Source: Antennarius striatus (taxonomy: Eukaryota > Chordata > Actinopteri > Lophiiformes > Antennariidae). From it: a DNA stretch of 64,000 nucleotides. The notes beneath the pieces were generated by a model that saw only the letters and a program-made list of their open reading frames with translations, was not told the origin of the DNA and did not search any database. Shown piece by piece: positions 1 through 12,182 of the stretch. The translations under genes were made by a program, and so were the position numbers. Within the stretch, counting starts at the first letter, position 1. Each line of letters starts with the position of its first letter. The stretch is taken from contig NC_090784.1 of assembly GCF_040054535.1 (NCBI RefSeq), forward strand, positions 17,143,001-17,207,000, in the 5' to 3' direction.

Positions 1-524
1 CTGATAAACACATTAAGACATTTGATCAAATGAGAGCAAGAAAAGCAATCTTAACCACATGAAAAGTAAAGCAAAAAAGACAGCATAGTGGGTCAGTAGC
101 AGAGTTCATACAGTACAGTAAAAAAAAACAACTTTCCTTCACCTTGTAGTAAGGTGGAAGTGTTGAGTGCCTCAAGAGAGGATGACAGTAAGAAGATGTT
201 TACAAGCATGGATGTTCTGCTGAGACATTTTAAAAGAACAAAGCGTGTAAAAAAATAAGCCACAGATTTCTTTGGTCTCAACTTTTATGTGATGCTTTGG
301 CTTGCTCTGTTATACATTTGCAGGGAACACATTTTACCTTGAAACTTCCAAATTCCTGAGTATATTTGTTTGGTTTGTATTTTTGTTTGTAAAAAATAGC
401 AAAAAATACCTTATCATGTCTAGATTCCTGTGTTTATCTGCTTCTGTTTCCATGAGCTGTCAGTGAGATTTATTTTTGTGTTTTAAAAATCTGAACCCAT
501 ACCTGTGATGTTTTCCTTCTGCAG

Positions 525-2300
525 AGGCACAAGCCATTATCTCAGGCGAAGATAAACACACGCCTTCCTCTGCTTCCCCAGAACGTAACAGCATTTCTGC
601 AAAACCCTGCCAATTTCCTAAGTGAGTCATGCATTTCCTTTGATTCAGTGTAGTATTAATAACCCTGGATTCACGTGGTACTTTCAGTCTAGGTGGATTA
701 TACTTGTCTTATGAGAATATATAGTGACATATATTAAATGTAATCTGTATTAATTTATAAGGTGCATATTTGAGAACATTAAAATATTAATTACGTGCCC
801 TTACTTCTCATAGGTGTGGCTCTCAGTCAGTCGGAAATGGCACACAGCTGAAAACAGGTGAATGTTGGGGTTACGGTGAAACAAATATAGGAAAGACCTT
901 CAAGTAATTACCTTCAAGTAATTTTTATTGTCTGGGGGCCAAAAGTGAATACAGTTCCTTAAAGAAATATAGAAATACAACAAAAAGCACTACACAGATT
1001 ACCACAAGAGTTTGTATTCATGATCCCCAGGGGAGGAATACATGACAGCTGATGATGGATTAAATTCAGACATTTCACTTCCAGGCTTTGATAAAAACGT
1101 CTAAATTCGACGGCTTATACCCGTAGAATTTAGACATGCTTGAGGTTTCCTTTGAAATATCTCAATTGGACGGCTTAGCACAAAATTGAACTCTAATTTA
1201 AAATTGTAATGATGATACTCTTCCCTTTATTGCTATTATTATTATTATTGCTTCACATCAGCAGCAGAGCATCATGAAAATGAACATGTAGCTAAAATCC
1301 CCAATGTGTTGACATGTAGACTCTCAATCTGGTTTCATTTTCCCAGACAGTAGTATTAAGCTCTCAGCCATCTTATGTCCAGTGGTGGTCGTGGGATGCT
1401 TGGCCCTTGTGATCCTGTACTTTGTCTGTAACCCTAGAGATGAATCATGTTTCAAGAAAGGTAAGATGGACAGGCTTTTTTGCATTTTCTTCAAATATAG
1501 ATGGTTATTAACTACGTAAACCATATACACGTTGAATCACTGCTGGTGCGTGTGGAAAACTTCTTATTAACTAATTTCTATACTTTTTTCCAGGTATTGC
1601 AATGGTAGCATCTGATAAGGTAGGCCATTGATTTCAAAAATTCATTCTTTCTTAAACACACTTTTATTGTAAGGCAGAATTTTATTTTGTTGATGGCCAT
1701 GCTCTTTTTTAGGGTTGTGAAGGGGCCCCCCATAAATCAAAGAAGCCGATTCATTGGTTCTCCAGAGACTCGTTCAGTACAAAGCAGCAGCAGCAGCCAT
1801 CCCTCCCAGCAGCCAATCTGGGTACTGACGATTGAAGCGAATACTTTTATGTGATATAATTGACTCGGTTTATCACATCACTGAGAAAAGAAAAAAAAAG
1901 CAAACTATGCTTCTGTTTTTTCTGGCTTGATTTGAATTTTCATCAGCCTGTACGCTGTATCCCAATACCTGTCTAGAGATCAATAAAAACATTCCTTTCA
2001 ATGCACTCTTTGCTTGTTTTTGTCTCTGTAGGTCCAGTCCATGTCCACAATCCGAGGTTGGTCATCTTTAGCTTGATAAATCAATTTACAGGCCAAGTTG
2101 GTTCTACAATAGAAGGTGGGAAGACAGCTGAGAAGAGGAGGGCCAAAGAAGATGAGGGCGACTGTCCTGTGTTTCCACCGACTTCCTCTCCCAGTGTTCA
2201 TCCTTCTGAGGAGGAGCAGAATGAAGAGGCTGACAGCATTTTGTTTCCCTCACAGGAGCAGGGGAAGGACTGCCACTTGTCAAGAGAGGAGGTTCTATGA
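525..2300 (+). CDS. ltbr: LTBR-like TNF receptor, 3' part (stalk, membrane segment, TRAF-type tail)
   Basis: Six exons read in phase: 525-621, 814-857, 1347-1460, 1594-1619, 1713-1821 and 2032-2300 (stop TGA 2298-2300); the ligand-binding cysteine-rich exons lie left of the window. Exons 1-2 encode a Ser/Thr-rich stalk. Exon 3 encodes one membrane segment (LSAILCPVVVVGCLALVILY) followed by a basic/Cys stop-transfer. The tail has no death domain. Its end resembles mammalian LTBR: GPVHVHNP recalls the human GNIYIYNGPV block, and FPSQEQGKDCHL recalls human HQEDGKAWHL. PSQE fits the (P/S/A/T)xQE TRAF-binding consensus, so signalling to NF-kB through TRAF proteins is expected from the family. The gene faces CD27 tail to tail, about 0.7 kb between stops. 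The match rests on short tail motifs, so another TRAF-type receptor such as TNFRSF1B remains possible; LTBR is favoured because LTBR, CD27 and TNFRSF1A are neighbours in tetrapods. Confidence 0.7.
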
Positions 2301-2589
2301 TGCACTGTAAAAATCTCTAAAGAGTAATGTTGGATGTTATGACCGCTGGTATCAAGGCGGTTCTGTGTGAAACCCCAGGAGAGAGTGGTGCGGATTCATT
2401 CACACTGGGAACCACGATGTTCTACAGAAATAATTTTTATCTTTAGTTTCCAAGAAATCTTGTTGGATATGCAGCAGGACTGTGAGGAATAACTGGAAAT
2501 CCTTTGTAAATTATAATTTAAAGTCCTTAATATGCTGTCTGTCAGTTCTCTGTAAAGTGTTGGAATCTTTAATTAGATGTTTCAATTGC

Positions 2590-2595
2590 AATAAA
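2590..2595 (+). terminator. Poly(A) signal of the LTBR-like gene
   Basis: An AATAAA lies 290 bases after the stop codon, in AT-rich DNA, and is the first good signal in the 3' UTR. A second AATAAA at 1982-1987 lies inside the last intron and is discussed as a finding. Confidence 0.5.
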
Positions 2596-3004
2596 ATGTT
2601 ATTTAGAATTAAAATATAGTAGAAGTAATCAAAATGTATCCATGTCAAAAACACTTAACCATTCGTAGAATCCAATGGTGTAACTGCAGTGAAATGTCTA
2701 TATACAAAAGTGATGTAAAAATGTGTAACGGTTAAAAACTTGTGCCACTACATACCACAGTGTTACATCATGATGCAAAGTTCCTAGCTCATGCATGACC
2801 ATCAGTCACATCACATTTACCATAACGACTGTGATTCTGAACTCTGTCTTTAAAACATGACAGATATCAAACTGCCATGTTTCCTCTCAGGAGATACCAT
2901 TAATCTTGAAATGAATATCTGTGTTGTTCATTCATCTGAACGAGTTCAGTTACTCTGGTCTGAATTTGTATTGAATGTTGAGAAGCAGTGAGAGATTCTC
3001 TAAA

Positions 3005-6000
3005 TTACTGAATGTTGGTCTGTAAAAGTGTACATAATCCAATTTCAGGATCTGATTTGAGTTTTGGAACATTTCCGGCCTCCTGCACAGGCCTGGAAAC
3101 TTCTTCATCCTCGGAGCAAGGGGCCACTGGTGGGCATGAGTCAGCCATCAGGGAGCCTGAGCAACAAGACCACAAGGGAAGGGGTTTTTTTGTTTTGTTT
3201 TTAAGATTAAAAACACACATAAATTAATAAAAGCCTTATGCTCAATGTGCCTCCTCTATTTGTAAGTGGGTGAATTGCCATCTGTTTCTAAACAAGAATG
3301 TACTAACCATGTTTTGATCTGATCCAGTGTAGAAAAGGTTTGATTTTGGTTACAAGAATAACAGCAATTCCTGCAGACAGAAGGCCAATTATCACGAGAG
3401 ACCCCGCTGCATCTGCAAGAATGTGCAAAAGAAACATCCTGAAGTACAAACTTGAACACCCACGCAAGAAGAATTTCAAGTATTTCTAGTTTTCAGGGCT
3501 GAAGGGAGGGAAGACAGTAAAATCAGCTCCGTTTGATAATCCTGTGAAACGATGAAACTGTCCTTGGTTCAGATTATTTACTGTGATTCCCCCAGAGGTT
3601 TCTTTTTAAAAAAAAAAAAAGCTGATCAGACTATCTGGTTTTGCAGTCACATAACATGTTTCACAATTTACCCAGTTGATTTGTGTGCACTCTTCACTTA
3701 TGCTGCTCTTAGTCATTAAGAACAAGTTTTTTTTGTATTATCGTTAATAATTACGTAATAATTTGATGGCTGTTCTGCAATGTGGCAGAGGTTCTGAATA
3801 ACCACTCATCAATCAACAGAGATGTAGCAAGGAAAATTTAAAAAAAGAATGCAGACTCTTATGCAGATGTTTTCGTACCAAAGTATAAAAAGATGGAAAA
3901 AGTGTTGTATTCTGCAAAACTGATGAAAGACAACATCAATCACAGTCTAACTTTAAAAAGTACCTCCTTTAAAACATATTATCATCGCCAAGTTTAGTAA
4001 ATTGAGTATTTATGCCGACACAGAACAACATTAACCTTCTTTTGTATTATACTGTATTTCATGCAACTCACTCTGCTGAGCTTGCTGGTATTAACTGTGT
4101 GTCATGATTGAACATGGGAGGGTCCTACCTGTACCTGTAGTGGATGGAGGCAGGGTGGGTTTGGTGGTTGGTATCGGAACACACTGTTTGCAGGGCTTCT
4201 CTTTGCATTCATAACCAGATTTACATCTGCACTCAGCATTATGAGTGGAGTTACAGTCTGACTTATACTCCATGTTTGCTGTTAAAAAAAAACAAAAAAC
4301 AATCGATGTCATTAAAATACAAAGATATGATTATAATTCTGAGTTTGAGTGACATAGAAGATTTTCCTAAAAGTATGAGAGAAACCAAAAATATGCTTTT
4401 TCACAGTAGCCAGTTCCATCCTCTATCATGTCCTTCCACATTGTTCTCCATATCTACCAATTACTTCCCCATCATCTCTGTCCACTTCACCAACATACCT
4501 GTTAAAAACCACTCCAATTACCACTCTTTCATGCTTGGGAACACACTCCACTCCACCGATAATCTCCTTCATCTCACAACCAGCATATGCACTGATGACA
4601 TTTATCGCTTCACATGGATCACTCCGTGAAGGGTTAAGGTCAGGGTGACACTTGCTTAACCTTCAGCATGCTCTTAACATTTTCTTCTTTCAGAGATTGG
4701 TTTCCTGTACACACACTCTATAAGCCATTCTCCTTTCCATTGTATCAGTTAGCTCCCATTACAGCTAATATTCTAAGTCCCTGCTTACAAATTCACACAT
4801 ACTGTAATTTTTCCTACCCTCCATCTGCCTCTGGATGAAATCAGGATTAGAATCAGAATAAGAATTAGAATGTTTCTTCAATTCCCAAAGGGGAAACTGC
4901 TTTTCGTACAGTTACACTGCTCAAGACAGTGCAAGAGAAAATATTAGAACATGAGAAATGATCAGGATAAATAGAGAAAAAATTGGAATAAATAAGAGAA
5001 TTTAAAAGTATATACAGGTATAGTCAACGTTCTGTACAGCGGATGGTACTAATTGTCTAAGATGACCTTTAACTTGCTCGATATCCTCCTCTCCATCACC
5101 ACCATCATCCGCCTTCATCCCAACAATGAAACCAGCCCTGCAGATCAGTCTGTTCAGTCTGTTGGCATCTGCCACCCTCAGACCACTGACTCAGCACACC
5201 ACAGTGTAGAGGAAAGAGTTGGCCACCACATAGTGGTCAATCATCTTCAGCATGGCGGTACAGATGTTAAAGGATCTCAGCCTCCTCAGGAAACAGTGTC
5301 TGATGCCCTGTCATCTCTTTCTGTACCTCTATTTCCATCAAAAACGGATTTTTAGGACCCTACTAATCTGCTACCTGTGTGTCAGACCAAATTTTCTGAC
5401 CTGAATGGCCCTACCAGCACAGCTCTTGGGGTCATTGGGACACATAAACCACCCTAAGGGGGTGTTACTACAGGCAGAGTAAACGATTGTTTTTGCAGGC
5501 ACAGAATAACATGAACTTCATTTGTGTAATATTTCATGCTGCTGAGCTTGCCGGTATTAACTGTGTGTCAGATGTGATTGAAAATGGAAGGGTCCTACCT
5601 GTACCTGTAGTGGACGGAGGCAGGGTGGGTTTGGTGGTTGGTATCGGAACACACTGTGTGCAGGGCTGCTTCTCTTTGCATTCATAACCAGATTTACATC
5701 TGCACTCAGCATTATGAGTGGAGTTACAGTTTGACTTATACTCCATGCTTGCTGTAAAAAACATTTAAGTGTCTTTAGAATGAATATACAATCATATGAT
5801 CATAAGTCTGAGTTTGATTGTGACATAGAAAAATGCACAAAAAGCTTTCCTTAAAAATATGAAAGGAATGTTAAAACAAAAATGACTTATGTGGCACATG
5901 CCAGATGAGTTTAGTTTTCAGTCACAAAACAGCTCAAGTGATCCACCTTAAAGACCCACTACAGAAGGATATGGCTTTGATGAGACATTCATGTACAAAT

Positions 6001-8267
6001 ACTTGAAAATGCAGGTGAACAAAAATTACTGACACGACCCCATGAAGCCTAAAATCTGTCATCACTAAAATCTGTTTTTAACAATCAATTTAATTAAGAG
6101 TATTCTGAAGCGCAAATGACTCATTATATGATTTTGTGTAATTTAGATTGATGTAAGAACTTCAGACACTAGTTGATAAATGTTCTACATGTTACTATTG
6201 TCAATGCCCATTACTACCTACAGCTAAAGCCTAATCATGACTTCAAACACAGATACCAGTCCATTAGTTTATTGGAATTTATTATGTTTGTCTTTAAATT
6301 TATTATCTTCCCTATATTCATGCTTTCATTCATGTTTCACTGTGCTGACATTGAAATACCTTTATAATTACAGTTTAAATGTTATTAACGATCCAAAATT
6401 CTGCCAGTGAGAAGCATAACCCCACATATTTTAATGCGAGACTTCACTCTATATTTGACTGCTTATTTAAAAATCACATTTTACCATGAAGAAACTTATC
6501 TAGAGATTTTGGTGCTCGTCTAACGGTTTTAGCTGCCTTAAGAGGGTCGTTTCATTGTCTGTCATTCATTGTTCCATTTTGAAACAATAACATATTAATG
6601 CAAAAGTCATGAAATGACCACATTATTTTAGAGTTCCATACTGGATTATAAAAGGATATGCATTAAAATGATGGCAATAGAAAAGTTGGAAAGTTATGAG
6701 TGTCTGCATTATGCACTCATAGCAGTAGATATAAATGATTATGTGACTGGTTTAAGGGGATTTGAGAACTTAAAATATATGAAAATGATTTTAATTTGCT
6801 GTAAATATGTGGCATGATTGCTCCTTTCAGTCATGCACATCTTAACTTGAGAATCATCAACACTCGAACACCAGCAGCTGTTAATGTTTTCTGCGTGCAA
6901 AATGTTCACTGCTACAAGGTAGAGCAAAAACATCTTAGCCCTGTTTTCATAATGTCAAACTTCATTAAAATACTCCTCTACCTACAGACAGAGAGAATCA
7001 CATACTCTCACTCACTGGTGTGGTTTTCTCATATATGCTTTCCACGGTGACATTTAAAAATAAGAAGAAAAAAATAACAGTATGTTTTTGCTCACCTGTA
7101 ACAAAATGTGAATGTGAATAATAACATAGGATATGACATTTGTGTCTGCTACCTTTCCGATGTTTACCACTTTTCTGTGTTTTTCTTCTTTTTTTTTCCA
7201 CTGACACAATGATGGTCTACTTCTTCATGCCTTTGCCACTGTTGGTGGGCTGTGCTACTGGTACAGCTGCTAATACCATGCATGCATGATTTCTGCTGCA
7301 GATTCCCATCATAGTAACGTCCTGAACTGGTGGGTTTTGCAGACCCCCCATCCCCCCATCCCCTTCTGCTTTTAGTCTCTCTCTCTCTGACTGTATCCCA
7401 CCATGACACACTGAATGGGAAACCCCCCTGTATGTTTGACTAAAGGGTTTCTATGGGCAAACTTCTCTGAAATAACAATCTACAGACAGAATTGAGAAAC
7501 ATTCAGAAGGCGTCTCTAAGGTTTTGTGCTCTAACTGGATGAGCTGATCATTAGGATGAGACATAAATGATGAGTCACTCACACATCACAACCTGATATA
7601 TACAAAATAATGAAAGAGACGTAATAAACAGAGAGGGATTAAATAAGTTGAGTAACTACCATTTGTGTTTCTGTAGTTAAAGCTCTATTTAAAGGCTTTA
7701 ACTTTTGCAACTTTTTTCTTCAGAATACACATATGATACTCCGGTAGTCAAACAATATTATTTACATATTGGTAAAGTACAGAATGTACTGAGTTGTGAG
7801 CAAGAGGATATGTTGGTAACACTATGGACAGAAGATGTTGTCTACCAAGGCTGTTTCAGTGGTTGGTCTAAAAGTAGGTCTTTCACACAGTTCAGGTCTT
7901 ATCTTGTTGTGACATTACTCACGTCGATCGCAATTTTTGCAGAATTTGCAGGTCAGCTCCTTGGTGTAGGTATCCATGTACCGCTTGCCCTCACAATCGT
8001 CACACTCAATTTGACAATCATCAAGACGACGGACCAAATGTTTACCTGAAACACCCACAGCAAATGATGTCTTCTGTTGCCATCAAAACCATGATTTCTC
8101 TCAAGATGTCAAGATGTAATTTTACCTGGTGGACACATATTACAGCAGAATTCAGGCTTCAACGGTGGCCATGGATATTGCTTCTCATTGCACTGTATGG
8201 AAAGCACAGAGGAGAGGAAAGAGAGACTGCATAGGAGAATAGAGGGAAAATAATGGAGTGGCTGCAT
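3005..8267 (-). CDS. cd27: CD27 (TNFRSF7) with a duplicated CRD3 exon
   Basis: Minus-strand exons: 8267-8126, 8045-7923, 5751-5605 (CRD3 copy A), 4278-4135 (CRD3 copy B), 3412-3308 (membrane) and 3156-3005 (tail, stop 3007-3005). With both CRD3 copies the product is 270 residues, close to human CD27 (260). Exon 1 gives a signal peptide and CNEKQYPW...FCCNMCPPG, matching the human CPERHYW...LCCQMCEPG block. Exon 2 is CRD1/2. The CRD3 exons read CNSTHNAECRCKSGYECKEK, close to human [20 protein letters not shown], followed by a Thr/Pro stalk. The membrane exon is followed by a tail with RPVQEAG; PVQE is the TRAF2/5-binding form corresponding to human PIQE. CD27 binds CD70 and costimulates lymphocytes. 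The gene is convergent with the LTBR-like gene and divergent from TNFRSF1A. Whether the CRD3 exons are used together or alternatively cannot be read from DNA. Confidence 0.88.
4020..4400 (-). repeat. Tandem duplication, copy B (second CRD3 exon of CD27 plus flanks)
   Basis: This block and 5495-5895 are near-identical over the CRD3 exon, the end of the upstream intron and the start of the downstream intron. The exon in this copy is 144 bp, one Gln codon shorter than copy A. Outside the exon the copies have diverged by scattered substitutions and small indels. The separation is about 1.47 kb. Confidence 0.85.
4850..5465 (-). mobile_element. 5'-truncated LINE 3' end, L2/Rex1-like
   Basis: Read on the minus strand, this stretch has the layout of a common teleost LINE end. 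It starts with a remnant of the C-terminal reverse-transcriptase ORF (a run resembling AEILQHLYRHAE...VVANSFLYTVVC), continues with an AT-rich 3' UTR, and ends in a CCCCTTTGGGAATTGA-like motif plus an imperfect ATTCT tail. The ORF is broken by stops. It lies between the two CRD3 exon copies of CD27, so it inserted after the duplication or formed part of its spacer. Family assignment is from pattern memory and approximate. Confidence 0.5.
5495..5895 (-). repeat. Tandem duplication, copy A (first CRD3 exon of CD27 plus flanks)
   Basis: Partner of 4020-4400. The exon is 147 bp (5751-5605), begins and ends in phase 1, and has an intact acceptor (TTTTTACAG) and donor. A second in-frame donor lies six bases further on in both copies. 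Confidence 0.85.
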
Positions 8268-10560
8268 CTAGAAAGAGAAATGCAAGAAGAAGAATGAGAT
8301 GAGGACACTCAGAAGTTCAAAGGGAGGAAAATAATCATCCATTTTCAGATATATACTAACACCAAAAGAAATTGAATGAAAGAAAACAGTATTTATGTTT
8401 GAAATATAGCGCTGTAGAACGAGTCACAATGGACACAAGTTTAGCAGTGAAGCTACTCAATATGCTGTACAATCACACATCATAAGAGACTACTGATGAT
8501 AGATGTTAAACTTCATTAAGTTTAGATCTTCCTGGTGGACAAATACATTTATAAATCAACTGAAATCTTGCAGGACATAACCCCTCTATCTGACAGGCAT
8601 GGTTGAAAATGTTAACTTACCATAGATGGGAAGGTGAGACGAGACATAACCTGGGACCCTCTGAGTGAGAGACTGAATGTGGACTAGAAGTGTGACAGGA
8701 GGTTAGTCATAGAAGTCAAGTGATGACTCAAGATGAAATTTTGCTGGATTCTGAAATTTCTCTGCCCTACCATCATTTCTCTGTCTCTTTGCTGTGACCC
8801 CTTGGTTCTGCACAAAAACAGACCTCCTTCAGCCTCCACTTTTTTCCACATGCATTCTCTCTCTTTCTCGTTTCATTCAAAATCTAATTATTATCTAAAA
8901 AAAACCCAAAATTGCTGCATCTGCCTCTTTTTCTCCATTTTACACTTAGCTGACATGATCATTTCAGTAGAAAGCCGACACTCATTTAACATCAATACAT
9001 CCTGTTGTTCTAACAGAAAGCAGTTCAGACATTTCTCAAGAACAGTTATGCTGCTGGAGACTGCAACCTATATAAACTACATGGGTAAGCAAGTACATTT
9101 TTATTAACAAACCAAATTACATCAGTTGTTTTATGTTGAATGTCATGAAAGATATCTAATTTGTGGTTTTGAATGATCTGTCATGCCTGCTTTCCAATGA
9201 AACAGTATGCAATTGCAATGGAGGTGCAAAAAAAAACAAATCTGATTTGATATGCTATGTACAGAATTTAATATTTGAAGGTAAATGTCTGACTTACTTC
9301 TAATTTCAATGCCTGAAAAAACTTTCAATGCGTGGAAGGAAACATTATTATCTGTATCATCGTTTGTGACTTTAAGTGTCTAAAACGCAGAACATCTAAG
9401 TAAATACCTGTTACACTGCAAAACTAAATAAAGGTATGAAACATTTTGGATTGCATTGCTATTGGACTCTAGGTGTCCCTGAGCAAGACATTTACGAGAC
9501 TTTTCTTGGGCTCATCCACTGTTACGTGCTCTTGTCAATATGCCTGTCATTTTTCAAAAATATCAGTTCTCAACAAATGACCTCTGAACTGTTAGAATTC
9601 ATTCATGTTTATATGATCTTGATTAGGCGACACCTGAAAGTGGCTGCTTCAAAGGCCTGGTGGTGCTCCGGCGAGTGGCACCGCTCAGAGTACAAAGATG
9701 ACTTGAAGAGATAAATGACTGAGCATCAAAATGTGAACTGACTCAAAGCAAACCTGCTTCTGCTTATCTTTGGGTTTCAGAATTAGACTGACCGTAAAAA
9801 CTTATGTGTTTAATAGGAATTAAATCATCTGTCCTTCGAACTCACTCCGTGCTGCACTGAGGTAAACAGATACTCAACAGAAACCATTTCCAACTTAAAC
9901 TGAGACACAAAATCTGATTGCAGACTCAGAGCCAGTCATGACTGAATAATATGTAACACATGCATGAGTGTATATGTGAGTGTGTGTTTGTGCATATGTG
10001 GGAAAACTTATTTCAAACGTCTTACACATCTGATGGTGTTGGCATGCAATGTTGGTGTGCCTGTAACACAGTTGGTGAGAAAGAGAAGAAGAGGTCATAG
10101 ATGAAGGATGTGGCTTTTCTGTAGAAGCATTCATCTTGCTTTGCTATCTATACTCTGTTAAGCAAAGTCACATACTCGCTGCTGACTCCAGACTATTCTT
10201 TCCTTTAATTATACTGCATGTAATTATAGATGCGCATTGTACTTTATATAGACATGTAAGCTAGCCTTTAACTATCCCTTTAAAAATCCCCTTTTCATTC
10301 TATTAGGAGCTTTAATTTTTACAGGAATTGATGATTGCAAATAGCACATTTTAAGACTTGTTTTTTTTTTTTTTTTTTGCGTGAATTATTGACACTGTTT
10401 TTAAAATTTTGATTGATGGAGCACCAAAAATCTGGCTCTGTAATATTACAAGACTTCTTTTCATGCAGAATTAAAAAGAAAATGTTAATTAACGGTAGTC
10501 ACTGCCGTGTGTTGTAGTGAAGGTGCATTGTGACGGATGCGCGCACCTGTAAATAAAATA
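8268..10560. other. Divergent intergenic region between CD27 and TNFRSF1A
   Basis: No supported gene. Short open frames on both strands (for example 8733-9107 and 9436-9714) lack homology, splice context or biased composition. The stretch 9440-9720 includes GTCCCTGAGCAAGACA, a phrase common in degenerate fish SINEs. A GT-rich tract lies near 9970-10000 and a T run near 10360-10378. Confidence 0.5.
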
Positions 10561-10589
10561 ATATTAGGGGTCGCGTGTTTTCATCACCT

Positions 10590-10786
10590 CAGTCTCTACA
10601 ATTCCTTGAACTGGGCGGGGACGCAGTCACTTCCCGTCTGAGTCCGCCTCCGCTCGTGCTCAGCTGAACGGGGCGCAGCCGGTGGCGACGCTCAACTTTC
10701 TGTCCAATTCGTGTATAAAACTATATATCAGCGCCGTTTTGTGGACCCGGAGTAAAGACATAGCGCCCGTGGAAGTGGTTGTCCAG
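10590..10786 (+). promoter_or_regulatory. CpG-rich TNFRSF1A promoter and non-coding first exon
   Basis: GC content and CpG density rise sharply here against AT-rich flanks. A GC box (GGGCGGGG, 10613-10620) and a CTTCCCG ETS-like site are present, with no clear TATA box in the expected place. The stretch ends in a strong splice donor, CCAG|GTGAGT at 10786/10787. It fits a 5' UTR exon spliced to the exon carrying the start codon, which has an acceptor (TTGCAG) near 12146. Confidence 0.6.
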
Positions 10787-12182
10787 GTGAGTGTTGGTGA
10801 AATACCTGCGTGTGACGTGTAAGAAGAAAAAAAAAAAGCTTCGTATCAGGTGTGAGGTTTGCGGTGGCCGTTTTGTGGCGTGTTTAGCCGAATCGAAACC
10901 AGTGAGACGAAACGTAAACAGAAACCACATCTTTGAAGCAGTTTACAGTAATGTGATCTGTATCGAATGAAGCGCAATGTCGAAGTTTTGAAGTTTTCCA
11001 GAATGTTAAAGTTCACCTACATGTCAGGACGTGACGGAACAGGACTGGGGTGGCTCCGTGGAGCGGCGTGTTTGTAATTCCTTCATCAACTATTTCCTTC
11101 ATGAATATTCACCCAGTTTGGACAAATCTGGTGTAATATTGATTAAAAAAAAACCTCCTGTGGAAACATATAAACATCACCGATCTGTGGTCAAAGCTTT
11201 CCTCGTCACAGACAACAACACATCAGACAACGTGAGAAGTCACCGTCAGGAATACACACAAAATGTTTAAATCATGTCAATGTAAACGAAAATAACGTCA
11301 TATTTCTTATACCAATTTCATTAATGTAGACACAGGCTTAAATAAAAGCCCATCATGGTTGTATATAAGCAATAAATGTATTGATGCAATAAATATGTGA
11401 TTTTTTTAAAAAATCTGACAGTAACTTACAATCATATTCGGTATCAAAACGACACAATACGGCACAGCACATGACAGACTCTGTTTTTTTTTTTAATCTC
11501 CAGATTGTTTCATTTTTGTTTAAGCCTTTTGACAAGAACCGCCTCTGAAACCTCAGCCCACCCCCATGAAGGACAACGTGGTAGCTCAGACCTGTCTGCT
11601 GTTTTCATCTGTCACACAGTGGTGTGCAAATAAACTGTTGAATATCTGGTTTGGAATGTTTGGATTGTCCCGGGGGGGTCACGGGGCCAACTGGCCCAGA
11701 GGACACACTTGAGCAAAGGTCATGTAGTTATGAACGTTAGAACTTTAGGACTCGGCCTCCTGTGTGGTTCACTCTTGAACTCCTCACTGAGTGAAAGGAG
11801 CGTAGTTTGACTTTGTTACAGGGAGTGTTGTCTATTTCCACAAGGCGTTGTTTGCTCATCATTCATTACGAAGTTACGTACAGTACAGTTTAATGAATGC
11901 AATAATACTTTAATCATGAATCCATTCTAAAAATAGTAGTCACATAAAATCCTAAACATGCCCTTTAATTTTAAACTGAACTGATTAAATCAACTATCTA
12001 GTTGTCAATGCTCAACAAAGTTATTTAGGTCATTAAAATAGTTTAATTAGAGATGGTTGTCTGCCTGTCAGTTAAATAACAGACAATGCCGTTGTTATGC
12101 CGTTACAGTGGTGTTTCCTGGTGTTTACAGGTTGTCTGTCTTGCAGGTCATCTCAGATGGATTAAGTTAAACCTGGAAGATA

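Noticed and set aside
1-520. Further coding exon of the LTBR-like receptor
   Set aside because: No cysteine-rich frame bounded by splice sites is visible; treated as intron.
5053-5355. Plus-strand frame of 100 codons
   Set aside because: It is the antisense reading of a LINE 3' end.
9436-9714. Small gene or SINE in the CD27-TNFRSF1A gap
   Set aside because: No splice context or homology; the SINE-like phrase is too short to call an element with borders.
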